Numbered from the stretch's first letter, positions 1 to 9,096 are shown. The stretch is 64,000 bases of DNA from Prado023 sp963798745 (GCA_963798745.1 CAWCUF010000001.1:310001-374000), one strand, 5' to 3'. Numbers and translations are program-made. The notes: a model not told the origin generated them from the letters alone.

Positions 1-443
1 CCGAGGGCGCGCTGATCGAGGACCCCGCGGCAGCCACCCAGGCCCTGGCCCGGCTGCGCGCGCTCGGGGTGCGGATCTCACTGGATGACTTCGGCACCGG
101 GTACTCCTCGTTGGCCTACCTGGCCAAGTTCCCCGTCGACGAGTTGAAGGTGGACCGGGTGTTCGTCCGCGACATCGAGCACGATCCAAGGACCCGGGCA
201 TTGGCCGAGGGCATCGTGCGCATCGGCCACGCGCTGGGCATGCGGGTGCTGGCCGAGGGGGTGGAGACCCCTGGGCAGCTGCGGATCCTGACCGGGGCGG
301 GCTGCGACTTCTACCAGGGCTTCCTGGCAGCCCCGGCCGAACCCGCCGAGCAGGCGGCCCAGCGGCTGCGCCGGTCGGCCACGGGCCAGGACATCCCCGC
401 ACAGGCCTCCCGAGCCGCGGGGCGCACGATCAGCCTGCAGTAG
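1..443 (+). CDS. EAL-domain c-di-GMP phosphodiesterase, C-terminal part
   Basis: The gene enters from the left edge, with its reading frame open from base 3, and ends at a TAG at 443. The visible ~146 residues are the second half of an EAL domain, the family that hydrolyses cyclic di-GMP to pGpG. DDFGTGYSSL, LKVDR, LAEGVET and the final YQGF motif are all present. These supply metal-binding Asp-Asp, the conserved Lys and the Glu of loop 6, so the domain is probably catalytic. The EAL signature itself lies outside the window, and any N-terminal GGDEF, PAS or membrane part cannot be judged. The ~30 residues after the domain are low complexity. There is a 77-base gap before the next gene, so it is probably the last gene of its unit. 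Confidence 0.93.
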   Translation, partial: EGALIEDPAAATQALARLRALGVRISLDDFGTGYSSLAYLAKFPVDELKVDRVFVRDIEHDPRTRALAEGIVRIGHALGMRVLAEGVETPGQLRILTGAGCDFYQGFLAAPAEPAEQAAQRLRRSATGQDIPAQASRAAGRTISLQ

Positions 444-508
444 TTCGGGCGAACGGCCGGCTGTCCACAGATGCTCGTCGAGGTCTGGGCGGTGCCCACC
501 CGGTTGCG

Positions 509-514
509 TACGGT
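509..514 (+). promoter_or_regulatory. -10 box of a leaderless promoter
   Basis: TACGGT ends six bases before the ATG at 521. No Shine-Dalgarno sequence precedes the ATG, so transcription probably starts at or next to the start codon. Confidence 0.5.
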
Positions 515-520
515 GAGCCC

Positions 521-1201
521 ATGCCGAACACACCAGCCCAGGCCACGCGCTTCACCGGACTGCCCGCCGAGGCGTTCGACTTCTACGACACCCTGGCGGC
601 CAACAACTCCCGGCCCTGGTGGGCCGAGCACCGCGGCGACTACGAGACGAACGTGCGTGCACCGTTGACGGCACTGCTCGCCGAGCTGGAACCGGAGTTC
701 GGCGCCGGGCACCTGTTCCGGCCCTACCGGGACACCCGGTTCGCCCGGGACAAGGCTCCCATCAAGGATCATCAGGGAGCGTTCGTCGGCCTGGAGGACG
801 CCGTGGGCTACTACGTGCAGGTCTCGGGTGCCGGCGTGATGGTCGCCGGTGGCTGGTACTCACCTGCGGGCCCCCAGCTCACCCGGTTCCGGGAGGCGAT
901 CGGGGCCGGGCACGCCACCACGGTGCGGGCCATGCTGGTGGCGGCCACCGGCAGGGGCTGGTCGGTGGAGGGCAACCTGCTCAAGACCCGACCACGTGGC
1001 GTCCCCGCGGACCATCCGGATCTCGATCTGCTGCGGATGCGCTCGTTGACCGTGTCGCGCCGCTACGTGCCCGAGCCCTGGATGGACACCCGCAAGCTGC
1101 TGACCACGGTCCGCTCCGGGTGGCGGGCGATGCGGCCGCTGACCGAATGGCTCGCCGATCACGTCGGACCAGCCACGGACCCCTCCATCCCACCGGAGTA
1201 G
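521..1201 (+). CDS. DUF2461 (TIGR02453) family protein
   Basis: This 226-residue protein of the DUF2461 family has no established biochemical role. Visible family features are an early segment with WWAEHRGDYE (about residues 33-42), FRPYRDTRFARDK (about 66-78) and a conserved region starting PIKDH. Length matches the family. The start is the ATG at 521, which follows a TACGGT box by six bases and has no Shine-Dalgarno, as expected for a leaderless actinobacterial message. It is monocistronic and converges with the helicase gene downstream. The identification of the family is firm; the function is not. Confidence 0.85.
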   Translation: MPNTPAQATRFTGLPAEAFDFYDTLAANNSRPWWAEHRGDYETNVRAPLTALLAELEPEFGAGHLFRPYRDTRFARDKAPIKDHQGAFVGLEDAVGYYVQVSGAGVMVAGGWYSPAGPQLTRFREAIGAGHATTVRAMLVAATGRGWSVEGNLLKTRPRGVPADHPDLDLLRMRSLTVSRRYVPEPWMDTRKLLTTVRSGWRAMRPLTEWLADHVGPATDPSIPPE

Positions 1202-1219
1202 CGCTCCGGCTGACTCGGC

Positions 1220-1261
1220 GAAGCCCAGTGGCCGAAGCCCAGTGGCCGAAGCTCAGTCGGC
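1220..1261. repeat. Three tandem 14-bp repeats at a gene end
   Basis: Two identical 14-mers (GAAGCCCAGTGGCC at 1220-1233 and 1234-1247) are followed by a third with three differences (1248-1261). The third copy carries the stop codon of the minus-strand HelR gene. They sit between two convergent genes. They look like replication slippage and no function is apparent. Confidence 0.75.
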
Positions 1262-3493
1262 GAAGCCGGGCGGAAGCGCTGCGGCGTGCACGATGGCCAG
1301 TTCGCGGGTGGCCCGGGTGAGGGCCACATACAGGTCGTGGGCCCCGCGTGCGGACTCCGTGAGCACGTCGTCGGGCTCGACGAGCACGACCTGGTCGAAC
1401 TCCAGGCCCTTGGCCTCGGCCACCGTCAGCAGGCTGACCGGCGGATCAAGGGCCGCGCTGCCGACCCCCAGGGTGCCCTGGGGCAGCCGATCGGCCAGCG
1501 CCGCCGCGATCGGGTCGCGCCTCGAGCGACTCACGAGCACAGCCGTGCGGCCCTCCTCGCCGAGCCAGCCCTGGACCATCCCGGCGACGGCGTCGGCCAG
1601 CGGGACCGCCGGCTGTGCCGCGTCGGGTGCCACCGACACGATCCGGGGGGGCGCACCGTCACGCACCGACGACGGTGCCCGGACCGCTTGTCCCGAAGCA
1701 GCCAGCACCCGCGCAGCCAGCTCCATCATCGGTGCCGGCGTCCGATAGTTCACAGTCAGGGGCTGCACCGACCACCTGCCCGGGGCCAGCCGGTCGAACA
1801 CCTCAGCCCATGAGCCGGGTGCGGCCGCCGACCCGGCCTGGGCCAGGTCCCCCACCACGGTCATCGACCGGCTCGGGCAGCGGCGCATCAGAAGCCGCCA
1901 TTGCATCGGGGACAGTTCCTGCGCCTCGTCGACGACCACATGGCCATAGGTCCAGGCACGGTCGTCCAGCGCGGAGTCGGCGACGCTGCCACGGGCGCCA
2001 GGCTCGTCGGCGTAGCGGTCGATCAGGGCGCTGGCCGTCACCGTCGACACCCCGGTCATCGCCAGGACGCCGCGCGCGTACTCCTCCTCGACCGCCCGAT
2101 CGGAGCGGGCCAGGGCGGCGGCACGCCGGGCCGGTTCGTCGTCCTCACCGAGCAGTTCGGCGGCCTCGTCGAGAAGCGGCACGTCGCTGAGCGTCCAGGG
2201 CGCATCACCGGCGCGGGCGAGCAGCTCGCGCTGGCGTGCTGACAGTTGGGGCGCGGCCTGGGCCAGCGCGTGCGGATCCGACCACAGCCCGGCGACCAGC
2301 GCCTCGGGCCGCAGCGGCATCCAGCACAGGTTGACCTCACGGCGCACATCAGGGCTGTCGCGCAGGTCAGCCAGCAGGACGTCGCGGTGCGAATCGGGGT
2401 CGACGCCCCGTGCCTGGGCCAGGACCCCGACCAGGCGGTCCAGCAGGCTCATGACGAAGGTCCGGCGGGCGAGGTTGTGCGGCTTGCGCGCGGAGCGGGC
2501 CCGGTCGCGGGCCGCGGCCACCGTCGCGGGCGGCATGGTGATCCGGGTGCCGGCCACGTCCAGCGCCCGCGGGGCGGCCGGGACCCGCTGGCGCGCGCGG
2601 ACGGCGGCGGCGATCACCTCGGCCATGGCCAGGTCGCCCTTGAGCTGGGCGACCTGCGGCTCGGCGTCGGCGATGGCCTCGACGCCGGGGTAGAGCTGGC
2701 CGGGGGTGGCCAGGACAGCGCTGGACTCGCCCAGGCCCGGCAGCACCTGGCTGATGTAGCGCAGGAACAGCGGGTTGGGGCCCACGACGAGCACCCCGCT
2801 GCGGGCGATCCGGTCGCGGTGCGTGTAGAGCAGGTAGGCCGCGCGGTGCAGGCCGACCACGGTCTTGCCACATCCCGGGCCACCCTCGACGACCAGGATC
2901 CCGGGCAACGGTGCTCGGATGATCCGGTCCTGCTCGGCCTGGATGGTGGCCACGATGTCGCCCATCCGGCCGGTGCGATGGGCAGCCAGGGCCGCCATCA
3001 GCGCGCCGGTGCCCTCGTAGGCCTCCCCGGAACCGACCGCGTCGAGATCCAGCACATCGTCCTGCACCGCGGTGACCTCCCGGCCGGCGAGCAGGATGTG
3101 CCGGCGCCGGGCGACCCCCATCGGGGCCGCAGTGGTGGCCCGGTAGAACGGTTCGGCAGCAGGGGCCCGCCAATCGGTGAGCAGCAGTCGCTGGGACTCG
3201 TCGGCCAGGCTGAGCCGCCCGATGTAGACCGGGGCCCCCCCGGCGGAGAGGTCCAGTCGACCGAAGCACAGCCGTCGCTCGGCCGACACCAGGGCGCCCA
3301 GCCGGGAGGAGAACGCCCGGATCATCGCCTCGCGCTCCACAGTCGCGGCCGGCGTTCCGGCGGTGACGGCCCGCCGCGCCCGGTCCACGTCACGGGCGGC
3401 CCGCTCGGTCAGTTCGTCGAGGCGGTCATACATCGTGCTGACCACCGGTTGCTCGACCCGCACAGCGCTGGACGGCTCGTGCGCAGAGGGCAT
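1253..3493 (-). CDS. helR: HelR/HelD-like UvrD-family ATPase, RNA polymerase recycling motor
   Basis: This is a 746-residue superfamily-1 ATPase of the HelD type. It has an N-terminal helical arm (about residues 1-90, with a basic Arg-rich stretch), Walker A GGPGCGKT with Lys210, Walker B DEAQ at 522-525 and a C-terminal UvrD-like motif VALTRATREL. HelD proteins bind RNA polymerase, not DNA, and free stalled enzyme from nucleic acid. The actinobacterial HelR branch also displaces rifamycins. The start is the ATG at 3493, six bases behind a minus-strand TAGGAT box, so the message is leaderless. I saw no rifamycin-associated palindrome upstream. The C-terminus ends inside a small tandem repeat. 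Distinguishing HelR from other UvrD-like helicases rests on overall organisation and is fairly safe. Confidence 0.87.
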   Translation of the reverse strand: MPSAHEPSSAVRVEQPVVSTMYDRLDELTERAARDVDRARRAVTAGTPAATVEREAMIRAFSSRLGALVSAERRLCFGRLDLSAGGAPVYIGRLSLADESQRLLLTDWRAPAAEPFYRATTAAPMGVARRRHILLAGREVTAVQDDVLDLDAVGSGEAYEGTGALMAALAAHRTGRMGDIVATIQAEQDRIIRAPLPGILVVEGGPGCGKTVVGLHRAAYLLYTHRDRIARSGVLVVGPNPLFLRYISQVLPGLGESSAVLATPGQLYPGVEAIADAEPQVAQLKGDLAMAEVIAAAVRARQRVPAAPRALDVAGTRITMPPATVAAARDRARSARKPHNLARRTFVMSLLDRLVGVLAQARGVDPDSHRDVLLADLRDSPDVRREVNLCWMPLRPEALVAGLWSDPHALAQAAPQLSARQRELLARAGDAPWTLSDVPLLDEAAELLGEDDEPARRAAALARSDRAVEEEYARGVLAMTGVSTVTASALIDRYADEPGARGSVADSALDDRAWTYGHVVVDEAQELSPMQWRLLMRRCPSRSMTVVGDLAQAGSAAAPGSWAEVFDRLAPGRWSVQPLTVNYRTPAPMMELAARVLAASGQAVRAPSSVRDGAPPRIVSVAPDAAQPAVPLADAVAGMVQGWLGEEGRTAVLVSRSRRDPIAAALADRLPQGTLGVGSAALDPPVSLLTVAEAKGLEFDQVVLVEPDDVLTESARGAHDLYVALTRATRELAIVHAAALPPGFAD

Positions 3494-3499
3494 CGGAAC

Positions 3500-3505
3500 A
3501 TCCTA
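3500..3505 (-). promoter_or_regulatory. -10 box of the leaderless HelR promoter
   Basis: On the minus strand TAGGAT is followed by six bases and the ATG of the HelR-like gene. No ribosome-binding site is present. Confidence 0.55.
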
Positions 3506-3553
3506 GTGAGCCGTGGAGGGTCGCGCAGCCGCCGCACCCCTGGCCCAGGCCCC

Positions 3554-3639
3554 GCGCCACCAGCTCGGCGCGACCAGCCCGGCGCGAACCGCCCGACCAC
3601 GGGCCCGGCGCCACCAGCTCGGCGCGACCAGCCCGGCGC
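3554..3639. repeat. 32-bp direct repeat pair
   Basis: A 32-base sequence beginning GCGCCACCAGCTCGG occurs at 3554-3585 and again at 3608-3639, with no mismatches noticed. The 22 bases between also echo the unit. It lies in the divergent intergenic space between HelR and the GT2 gene, upstream of the GT2 start. Confidence 0.8.
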
Positions 3640-3685
3640 CACGCTGCGCTGCCGGGGGTGGTCCGTTCTGTGGCAGAGTTCGGCC

Positions 3686-4426
3686 ATGCCCCGCACGCTG
3701 GTGGCCATCCCGGCGCTCAACGAGTCGGCCACGATCGGCGCCGTGATCGCCGATGTTCGTCTCGCGGTCCCCGACGCGCAGATCCTGGTGGTTGACGACA
3801 GCTCCACCGACGGCACCGATGCCGTGGCCCGCGCATGTGAGGTCCACGTGGTCCGGCTGCCGTTCAACGTCGGCGTCGGTGGCGCGATGCGAGCGGCCTT
3901 CCTCTACGCCGCGGCGCGCGACTTCGACGCGGTGGTGCAGGTGGACGCCGACGGCCAGCACGTGGCCGCCCACATCCCGGAACTGGTGGCAGCGCTGGAC
4001 GGGGCCTCGGTCGTCGTGGGCGCGCGGTTCGCCGACGGGTACCAGGTGCGCGGACCGCGTCGGCTGGCCATGCGAACCCTCGCCCGGACGCTGTCGCGGG
4101 TCTGCCGCACCACCCTGACTGACACCACCTCGGGCTTCCGGGCCGCCGACCGACAGGCCATCGCGTTGTTCGCCGCGCACTACCCGGCCGAGTACCTCGG
4201 CGACACCGTGGAATCCCTGGTGCTGGCCGCCCGCTCCGGACTCACTGTGGCCGAGGTGCCGGTCCGGATGCGTCCACGCCAGGGTGGCCAGCCGAGCCAG
4301 TCCCCCGGGCGGTCGGTGCTCTACCTGGGTCGAGCACTCCTCGCCCTCTACGTCTCGCTGGCACGTCGGCCCGTACCGGCCCCGCCGGCGGGGCCCGGCG
4401 CCCGGACCTCGGTGCAGGGGCGATGA
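3686..4426 (+). CDS. GT2 glycosyltransferase, polyprenyl-phosphate sugar transferase type
   Basis: This 246-residue GT-A enzyme resembles dolichol/undecaprenyl-phosphate mannosyl- or glucosyltransferases. It shows AIPALNE at the N-terminus, VVDDSSTDG (about 36-44), the metal-binding DAD at 87-89 (VDADGQH) and a second conserved block DTTSGFRA. No C-terminal membrane helices are evident, so it would be soluble or peripheral. The start is ATG 3686. An upstream ATG/GTG extension in the same frame runs through repeat sequence antisense to HelR and is not credible. Its stop overlaps the next start (ATGA, 4423-4426). The DUF2304 partner that follows is a common neighbour of such transferases, which suggests the pair make and present a lipid-linked sugar. 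Confidence 0.85.
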   Translation: MPRTLVAIPALNESATIGAVIADVRLAVPDAQILVVDDSSTDGTDAVARACEVHVVRLPFNVGVGGAMRAAFLYAAARDFDAVVQVDADGQHVAAHIPELVAALDGASVVVGARFADGYQVRGPRRLAMRTLARTLSRVCRTTLTDTTSGFRAADRQAIALFAAHYPAEYLGDTVESLVLAARSGLTVAEVPVRMRPRQGGQPSQSPGRSVLYLGRALLALYVSLARRPVPAPPAGPGARTSVQGR

Positions 4427-4809
4427 ACGCCAACTGGTTGGGCCTGGTCGCGGCCATCGTGCTGCTGGGTGCGGTCCTGGAGCTGCTGCGCCGGGGGATC
4501 CTGCGTGAGCGCTTCGCTGCCCTGTGGTTGGGCGTGTGCATGCTGCTGGTCGGCGTCGCGGCCTTCCCGGGCCTCTTGAGCGGTGCCACCAGAGCCCTCG
4601 GGTTCGAGATACCGTCGAACCTGCTGTTCTTCGCTGCGATCATGTTCCTGCTGGTGGTGACGGTGCAGCTCAGCTACGAGGTGTCCCGACTCGAGGCACG
4701 GACCCGGCGCCTGGCCGAGGAACTGGCGCTGCTGGGCGCCGAGCCGACAGATCGAAGCAACGCGGAACCGAGAACCCCGGACCCGCATGCGGGAGAGGAC
4801 CAGTCATGA
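4423..4809 (+). CDS. DUF2304 small membrane protein
   Basis: This 128-residue protein has three predicted hydrophobic segments (about residues 5-20, 33-52 and 64-82) followed by a charged, probably coiled segment (EVSRLEARTRRLAEEL) and a disordered tail. That pattern is typical of DUF2304 proteins encoded beside GT2 polyprenyl-phosphate transferases. Start and stop both overlap neighbours by four bases (ATGA at 4423 and at 4806), so it is translationally coupled in the operon. Biochemical role is unknown; anchoring the GT2 enzyme at the membrane is an inference. Confidence 0.75.
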   Translation: MNANWLGLVAAIVLLGAVLELLRRGILRERFAALWLGVCMLLVGVAAFPGLLSGATRALGFEIPSNLLFFAAIMFLLVVTVQLSYEVSRLEARTRRLAEELALLGAEPTDRSNAEPRTPDPHAGEDQS

Positions 4810-6134
4810 CCCCGGAACCGGACCCGGACGCCGCAGCCATCGAGCCCGTCATGGGGCATCCTGCGGCGATGGCCCCGAGCGCGGGGCCCCCCGCCGTGCC
4901 GGCCCCGGACACTGCGCCGCCCGCCCACGTCACCATGGACAACCTGCCGTGGGTGCGCGACGAGCGCGTGGACCAGAGATCCCTGCCGCCATGGTTCCGG
5001 CGGGCTGTCGTCCTGGTCATCGTCCTGGTGATCGCCGCGAACATGGCCGTCTGGGCCTTCGACCAGCTCAGCACGTTCTGGTACACCGTGTTCGTCGCGT
5101 TCTTCCTCGGGCTGACCATGGAGCCGATCGTCAACCGCCTGGCCGAACGCGGGATGAAGCGCGGCGTGGCCACGTTCCTGGTGATGGGTGGTCTGCTGCT
5201 CGCGGCCGTCGCGTTCTTCACCGTGTTCGGCACGCTGCTGGCCGATCAGCTCGCCTCCCTGATCTCCAACCTGCCGACGTTCGTGCAGACCGTGCTGGAG
5301 TGGGTCAACGAGCGATTCGGCACGCAGCTGGATTACAACCAGGTGCTCGAGCGCCTGGGCCTGGGCGCCAAGGACATCGCCAACATCGCCACGAACCTCG
5401 GCGTCGGTCTGCTCGGAGTGCTCGGCACCGCGGTCGGCTGGATCTTCTCGCTGTTCACGGTGGCGCTCTTCGCGTTCTACTTCGCCGCCGACGGCCCGCA
5501 GTTCCGCCGAACCGTCGCCTCCTGGCTACCGCCCGCGCATCAGCGCACCTTCCTCACCGTGGTGGACATCTCCACGCAGAAGGCCGGTGGCTACGTGATC
5601 TCCCGCGGCCTGCTCGCCCTGATCAGCGCTGCCTTCCACGGCGTGGCCTTCTACCTGCTGGAGCTGCCCTACTGGCTGCCGATGGCGCTGTGGGTGGGCA
5701 TGGTCTCGCAGTTCATCCCCACGATCGGCACCTATCTGGCCGGGGCGCTGCCGATCATCCTGGCCCTGGTCCAGGGTGATCCGGTCAAGGCGGTGCTCGT
5801 GCTTGCGGTGGTCACCGCCTACCAACAGGTGGAGAACTACCTCGTCGCCCCCCGGGTGACCCGTTCCACCCTGGAGATCCACCCCGCGGTGGCGTTCGGC
5901 TCGGTGCTCGTGGGCGCGTCGCTGTTCGGGGCCATCGGCGCCCTGCTGGCGATCCCGGTCGTGGCCACCATCCAGTCGATCGTCACTGTCTACGGCCGCA
6001 GGTACCAACTCGTGGAGGAGTTCGGCGCCCGTGAGGGCGAGACCGACCTGCAGCGTGTGGAGGCGGCGATGCGGGCCGCCGATCCGCGCCGGGCCGCGCG
6101 AGGTGGGGTCGTCCGGCCCCCAGAACAAACCTGA
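4806..6134 (+). CDS. AI-2E family transporter (PerM type)
   Basis: This 442-residue polytopic membrane protein has a ~60-residue Pro/Ala-rich cytoplasmic N-terminus. About eight hydrophobic segments follow in the AI-2E/PerM pattern, including the paired helices before the long amphipathic middle region and the conserved late segment with QFIPTIGTYLAG. Family members are putative permeases, some linked to autoinducer-2 or sodium/proton exchange; the substrate cannot be inferred here. The start is ATG 4806, overlapping the DUF2304 stop (ATGA). Only three bases separate its stop from the DNA glycosylase start, so the four genes from 3686 to 6902 are probably one transcript. Confidence 0.88.
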   Translation: MTPEPDPDAAAIEPVMGHPAAMAPSAGPPAVPAPDTAPPAHVTMDNLPWVRDERVDQRSLPPWFRRAVVLVIVLVIAANMAVWAFDQLSTFWYTVFVAFFLGLTMEPIVNRLAERGMKRGVATFLVMGGLLLAAVAFFTVFGTLLADQLASLISNLPTFVQTVLEWVNERFGTQLDYNQVLERLGLGAKDIANIATNLGVGLLGVLGTAVGWIFSLFTVALFAFYFAADGPQFRRTVASWLPPAHQRTFLTVVDISTQKAGGYVISRGLLALISAAFHGVAFYLLELPYWLPMALWVGMVSQFIPTIGTYLAGALPIILALVQGDPVKAVLVLAVVTAYQQVENYLVAPRVTRSTLEIHPAVAFGSVLVGASLFGAIGALLAIPVVATIQSIVTVYGRRYQLVEEFGAREGETDLQRVEAAMRAADPRRAARGGVVRPPEQT

Positions 6135-6137
6135 CCG

Positions 6138-6902
6138 GTGCCGGCCACCGAGCAGGGCGACGCCGGCGCGATCGGCGATCCCAGCGCGCCGGCTGGATCC
6201 ACCACGCCCACCGCATCCAGCGGATCCACCACGAGTCCGATCGAGCTGCTGCGCGCGACCCTGCACCGACACCCGACCGAGGTGGCACCCCGACTGCTCG
6301 GCGCGACCTTGACCAGCGAGCTCGGGCCCCGCGTCGTACTGCGGATCACCGAGGTCGAGGCCTACGGCGGGGTCGGCGAGGACCCCGGCTCGCATGCCCA
6401 CCGCGGGCGCACACCCCGCACCGCAACCATGTTCGGGCCCCCGGGTCACGCCTACGTCTACTTCACCTACGGCATGCACTGGTGCCTCAATGTCGTGGCG
6501 CACAGGCAGGGCGTGGCCGGGGGTGTGCTGATCCGGGCCGGCACGGTGGTCAGCGGGCTGCCCACCGCGAGGGCCCGGCGCCCGGCAGCGCGCACCGATC
6601 GGGACCTGGCCCGCGGGCCGGCCCGGCTGGCGGCGTCCCTGGGGGTCGCCGGTGAACTGGACGGCGCCGACCTGCTCGATCCCCACAGCCCCCTGCGCCT
6701 GGACCTGTCCCCCGCGCCACCCGCCACGAACCCGGCACCCATCGGGCGGGCTGCGTCGGCTGGGCCCCCGGGAGCCAGTCCCCTGGTGGGCCCACGCACC
6801 GGAGTCGCGGGTGCCGGGGCAGCCACCCCCTGGCGCTTCTGGCTGCCCGACGAGCCCACGGTCAGCCCGCACCGGCCCGCAGTCCCCCGGTCGCGACGCT
6901 GA
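6138..6902 (+). CDS. 3-methyladenine DNA glycosylase (AAG/MPG family)
   Basis: This 254-residue base-excision repair enzyme removes alkylated purines. Family motifs are visible in order: TEVEAYGG with the catalytic Glu, the segment SHAHRGRTPRTATMFG, and YVYFTYGMHWCLNVV, with a downstream RAG block. The first ~40 residues are a low-complexity Ala/Ser/Thr stretch before SPIELLRATL, where the family normally begins. The start is GTG 6138, three bases after the transporter stop. A shorter start inside the low-complexity stretch is possible, but no better initiation site was seen. It is probably cotranscribed with the upstream transporter. Confidence 0.9.
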   Translation: MPATEQGDAGAIGDPSAPAGSTTPTASSGSTTSPIELLRATLHRHPTEVAPRLLGATLTSELGPRVVLRITEVEAYGGVGEDPGSHAHRGRTPRTATMFGPPGHAYVYFTYGMHWCLNVVAHRQGVAGGVLIRAGTVVSGLPTARARRPAARTDRDLARGPARLAASLGVAGELDGADLLDPHSPLRLDLSPAPPATNPAPIGRAASAGPPGASPLVGPRTGVAGAGAATPWRFWLPDEPTVSPHRPAVPRSRR

Positions 6903-7101
6903 CCGCCGACACGCCCCCGTCGGTGCATGGGCTTATGCGTGGGCTAACGAGGGCTGAAGCGGGTGGGAGGTGCCGGCTCGGGTCCGGTCGGGTCCGCTCG
7001 GCGCCCTACACTCAGGGCACATGGGGTCGGGGAGGCCCGGGGCGGGCGCATCGTCGTGCTGCCGGTCAGCCCCAGCGCCCGCCGAGAAGGGGGTACGAGC
7101 G

Positions 7102-8355
7102 GTGCCGGTGCTTCGGATCGCAATTGCAGCAGTCCTTGCGGTTCTGCTGGTGGGCTCGGCGGTGGGACCGTCGAGCGCAGCGGGGCGCCCGATCGTCCCG
7201 GAGACCTTCGGGGTCCAGGACGACTGGGCCCAGCCCGACGACTCCGGGGCCTGGGGCACCGCGCGGATGTGGGCCGCCTGGTGCACGGTGCAGCCCAGGT
7301 CCGACCTCGAGGTCAACGACGCGGCCACCCGGAAGCTGACCCGTGCCTACGGGACCTACGTGCGCAGCGGGGCTCGCCGGTTGACAGTCTCCCTGGGGCA
7401 CCCCTCACCGTGGGTCTTCAACGACCACCGCAAGGCGACGGCACGCAACAAGCACGTCTGGTACTGCGAGGCCTCGAACGCCAACACGTCGTTCCCGACC
7501 GCGTCCTCGCTACGGTCCGGGCGGGTCCACGACGCCTACGTCGCCTATGTGGCGGCCGTGATCAGCGCCGGAGCGCCCTACTTGGATGCCAACCCCGCCA
7601 ACCGGTTGGTGCTCCAGGCGTGGAACGAGCCGAACCTCAGGAACGGCGGCACGATCGCCAACAGGATCCCCGGGGCCGCCCGCAGCTGGTCGCAGGCCTC
7701 GGACTCGCTGCGCGCGCAGGAACGGATCATTCGCCAGGTGGCCTCGGAGATGATCCCGGGTCGCTACGAGGTCACCAGCCCCTCGCTGTACGGCAAGAAG
7801 ACCGGCCTGAACACCAAGTACTTCAAGGCCCAGTCACGACGCCGCACCGTGGACAGCTTCTCGATCAACTTCTACACGCTGCGTCAGAAGAGCGTGAACA
7901 CCTCCCTGGCCAAGTGGCGCAAGAAGGGGGCCGTGGCCAAGAGGCTCATCACGCGCTACAAGTCACTGCGCTCGGTGCCGATCTGGCTGACCGAGACCAA
8001 CCACAACCTGACCAACGGCAACCCCAGCACGAAGAACCTCACCAAGGCGTGGGCCAAACCCGCCGCCCAGAAGCGGATGGTGGAGGTCACCACCATGGAG
8101 GCCCTGCGGATCGGGTTCGCCGGCATCCAGTGGTACCAGGGCAGGCCCAAGCAGGTTGCGGTGAACACCCGGCCCGGGACCCCGGCCACGATTGCCTCCG
8201 CAGCCCTGAGCCAGGAGTTGATCGGGCGACGGCTGGTCCGCTGCACCACGAAGAAGAAGAAGACCACGTGCGTCTTCACGGCGCGACCCGGCAGCGGACG
8301 GATCAGCGTGAGCTGGTCGGCCACCGGATCGTCCGGGGTCCGCATCACCCGCTGA
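7102..8355 (+). CDS. Secreted clan GH-A glycoside-hydrolase-like protein
   Basis: The 417-residue protein starts with a signal peptide (MPVLRIAIAAVLAVLLVG, cleavage near residue 27). The mature part looks like a TIM-barrel glycosidase of clan A. It has AWNEPN with putative acid/base Glu176 at the end of strand 4 and IWLTETNHN with putative nucleophile Glu298 at strand 7. Substrate is unknown. The C-terminal third is rich in Lys and Arg. GTG 7102 has an AGAAGGGGG ribosome site about eight bases upstream. An in-frame ATG at 7021, eight bases after a TACACT box, is an alternative leaderless start that would add 27 residues before the signal peptide. A second protein of the same broad kind is encoded at 58560-59987. 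Confidence 0.7.
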   Translation: MPVLRIAIAAVLAVLLVGSAVGPSSAAGRPIVPETFGVQDDWAQPDDSGAWGTARMWAAWCTVQPRSDLEVNDAATRKLTRAYGTYVRSGARRLTVSLGHPSPWVFNDHRKATARNKHVWYCEASNANTSFPTASSLRSGRVHDAYVAYVAAVISAGAPYLDANPANRLVLQAWNEPNLRNGGTIANRIPGAARSWSQASDSLRAQERIIRQVASEMIPGRYEVTSPSLYGKKTGLNTKYFKAQSRRRTVDSFSINFYTLRQKSVNTSLAKWRKKGAVAKRLITRYKSLRSVPIWLTETNHNLTNGNPSTKNLTKAWAKPAAQKRMVEVTTMEALRIGFAGIQWYQGRPKQVAVNTRPGTPATIASAALSQELIGRRLVRCTTKKKKTTCVFTARPGSGRISVSWSATGSSGVRITR

Positions 8356-8482
8356 CCCGCCCACCTGCCTGACCCGGCTCTCAGAAACTTGCTCAGCAAT
8401 TGTGCATCCGATCCTGGGGTCCTGGCCGAAGTAGTCCATGAGAGCCGCACACGGCGACTCGAACGACTACTGAGGAGAACCC

Positions 8483-9064
8483 ATGAACATCAAGGTTGCA
8501 GCAGCGGGCGGCATCGCCGCACTGGTCTTCCTGGCCGGCTGCTCGAGCACCAGCGACGAGGCGACCGCCCCGGCGACGACCTCGGCACCGGCCGAGAGCC
8601 CGATGGCCTCCGAGTCCGCGATGGAGGCCGCCGGCACCATCGTCGACGTGGCCTCCAGCAACGAGGACTTCGAGACCCTGGTGGCGGCCGTGACTGCTGC
8701 CGACCTGGTCGAGACCCTGTCCGGCACCGGTCCCTTCACGGTCTTCGCCCCGACCGACGCGGCGTTCGAGGCCCTGCCCGAGGGCCTGCTCGACGCCCTG
8801 CTCCTGCCGGAGAACAAGGACGCGCTGACCAGCATCCTGACCTATCACGTGGTGTCCGGTGAGGTCACCTCCGACCAGGTCACGGCGGGCGACGTGGACA
8901 CCGTCGAAGGCGAGGCGATCACCATCACGACGCCGGACGGTGCGGTCGTGCTCAACGACACTGCCACGGTCACTGCTGTCGACGTCGACGCCTCGAACGG
9001 TGTCATCCACGTCATCGACGGGGTGCTGGTCCCGCCGAGCCTGGACGTGAACGCGCTGCTCTAG
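8483..9064 (+). CDS. Fasciclin-domain lipoprotein
   Basis: This 193-residue surface lipoprotein has a signal sequence ending in the lipobox LAGC (Cys20), then a Ser/Thr/Ala/Glu-rich linker to about residue 50. One FAS1 domain follows, with GPFTVFAPTDAAF, the YHVV strand and a final VIHVIDGVL block. FAS1 domains mediate adhesion or protein-protein contact; related actinobacterial proteins are MPT70/MPT83-like. A clear TGAGGAGAA ribosome site precedes ATG 8483. The gene stands alone and is followed by a strong hairpin. Confidence 0.93.
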   Translation: MNIKVAAAGGIAALVFLAGCSSTSDEATAPATTSAPAESPMASESAMEAAGTIVDVASSNEDFETLVAAVTAADLVETLSGTGPFTVFAPTDAAFEALPEGLLDALLLPENKDALTSILTYHVVSGEVTSDQVTAGDVDTVEGEAITITTPDGAVVLNDTATVTAVDVDASNGVIHVIDGVLVPPSLDVNALL

Positions 9065-9096
9065 GCCCGAGCCACTACTGGCACACGCGCAACGAG

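Noticed and set aside
3494..3685. Rifamycin-associated element upstream of HelR
   Set aside because: No matching palindrome was found in the divergent intergenic region; only a direct repeat and a -10 box are there.
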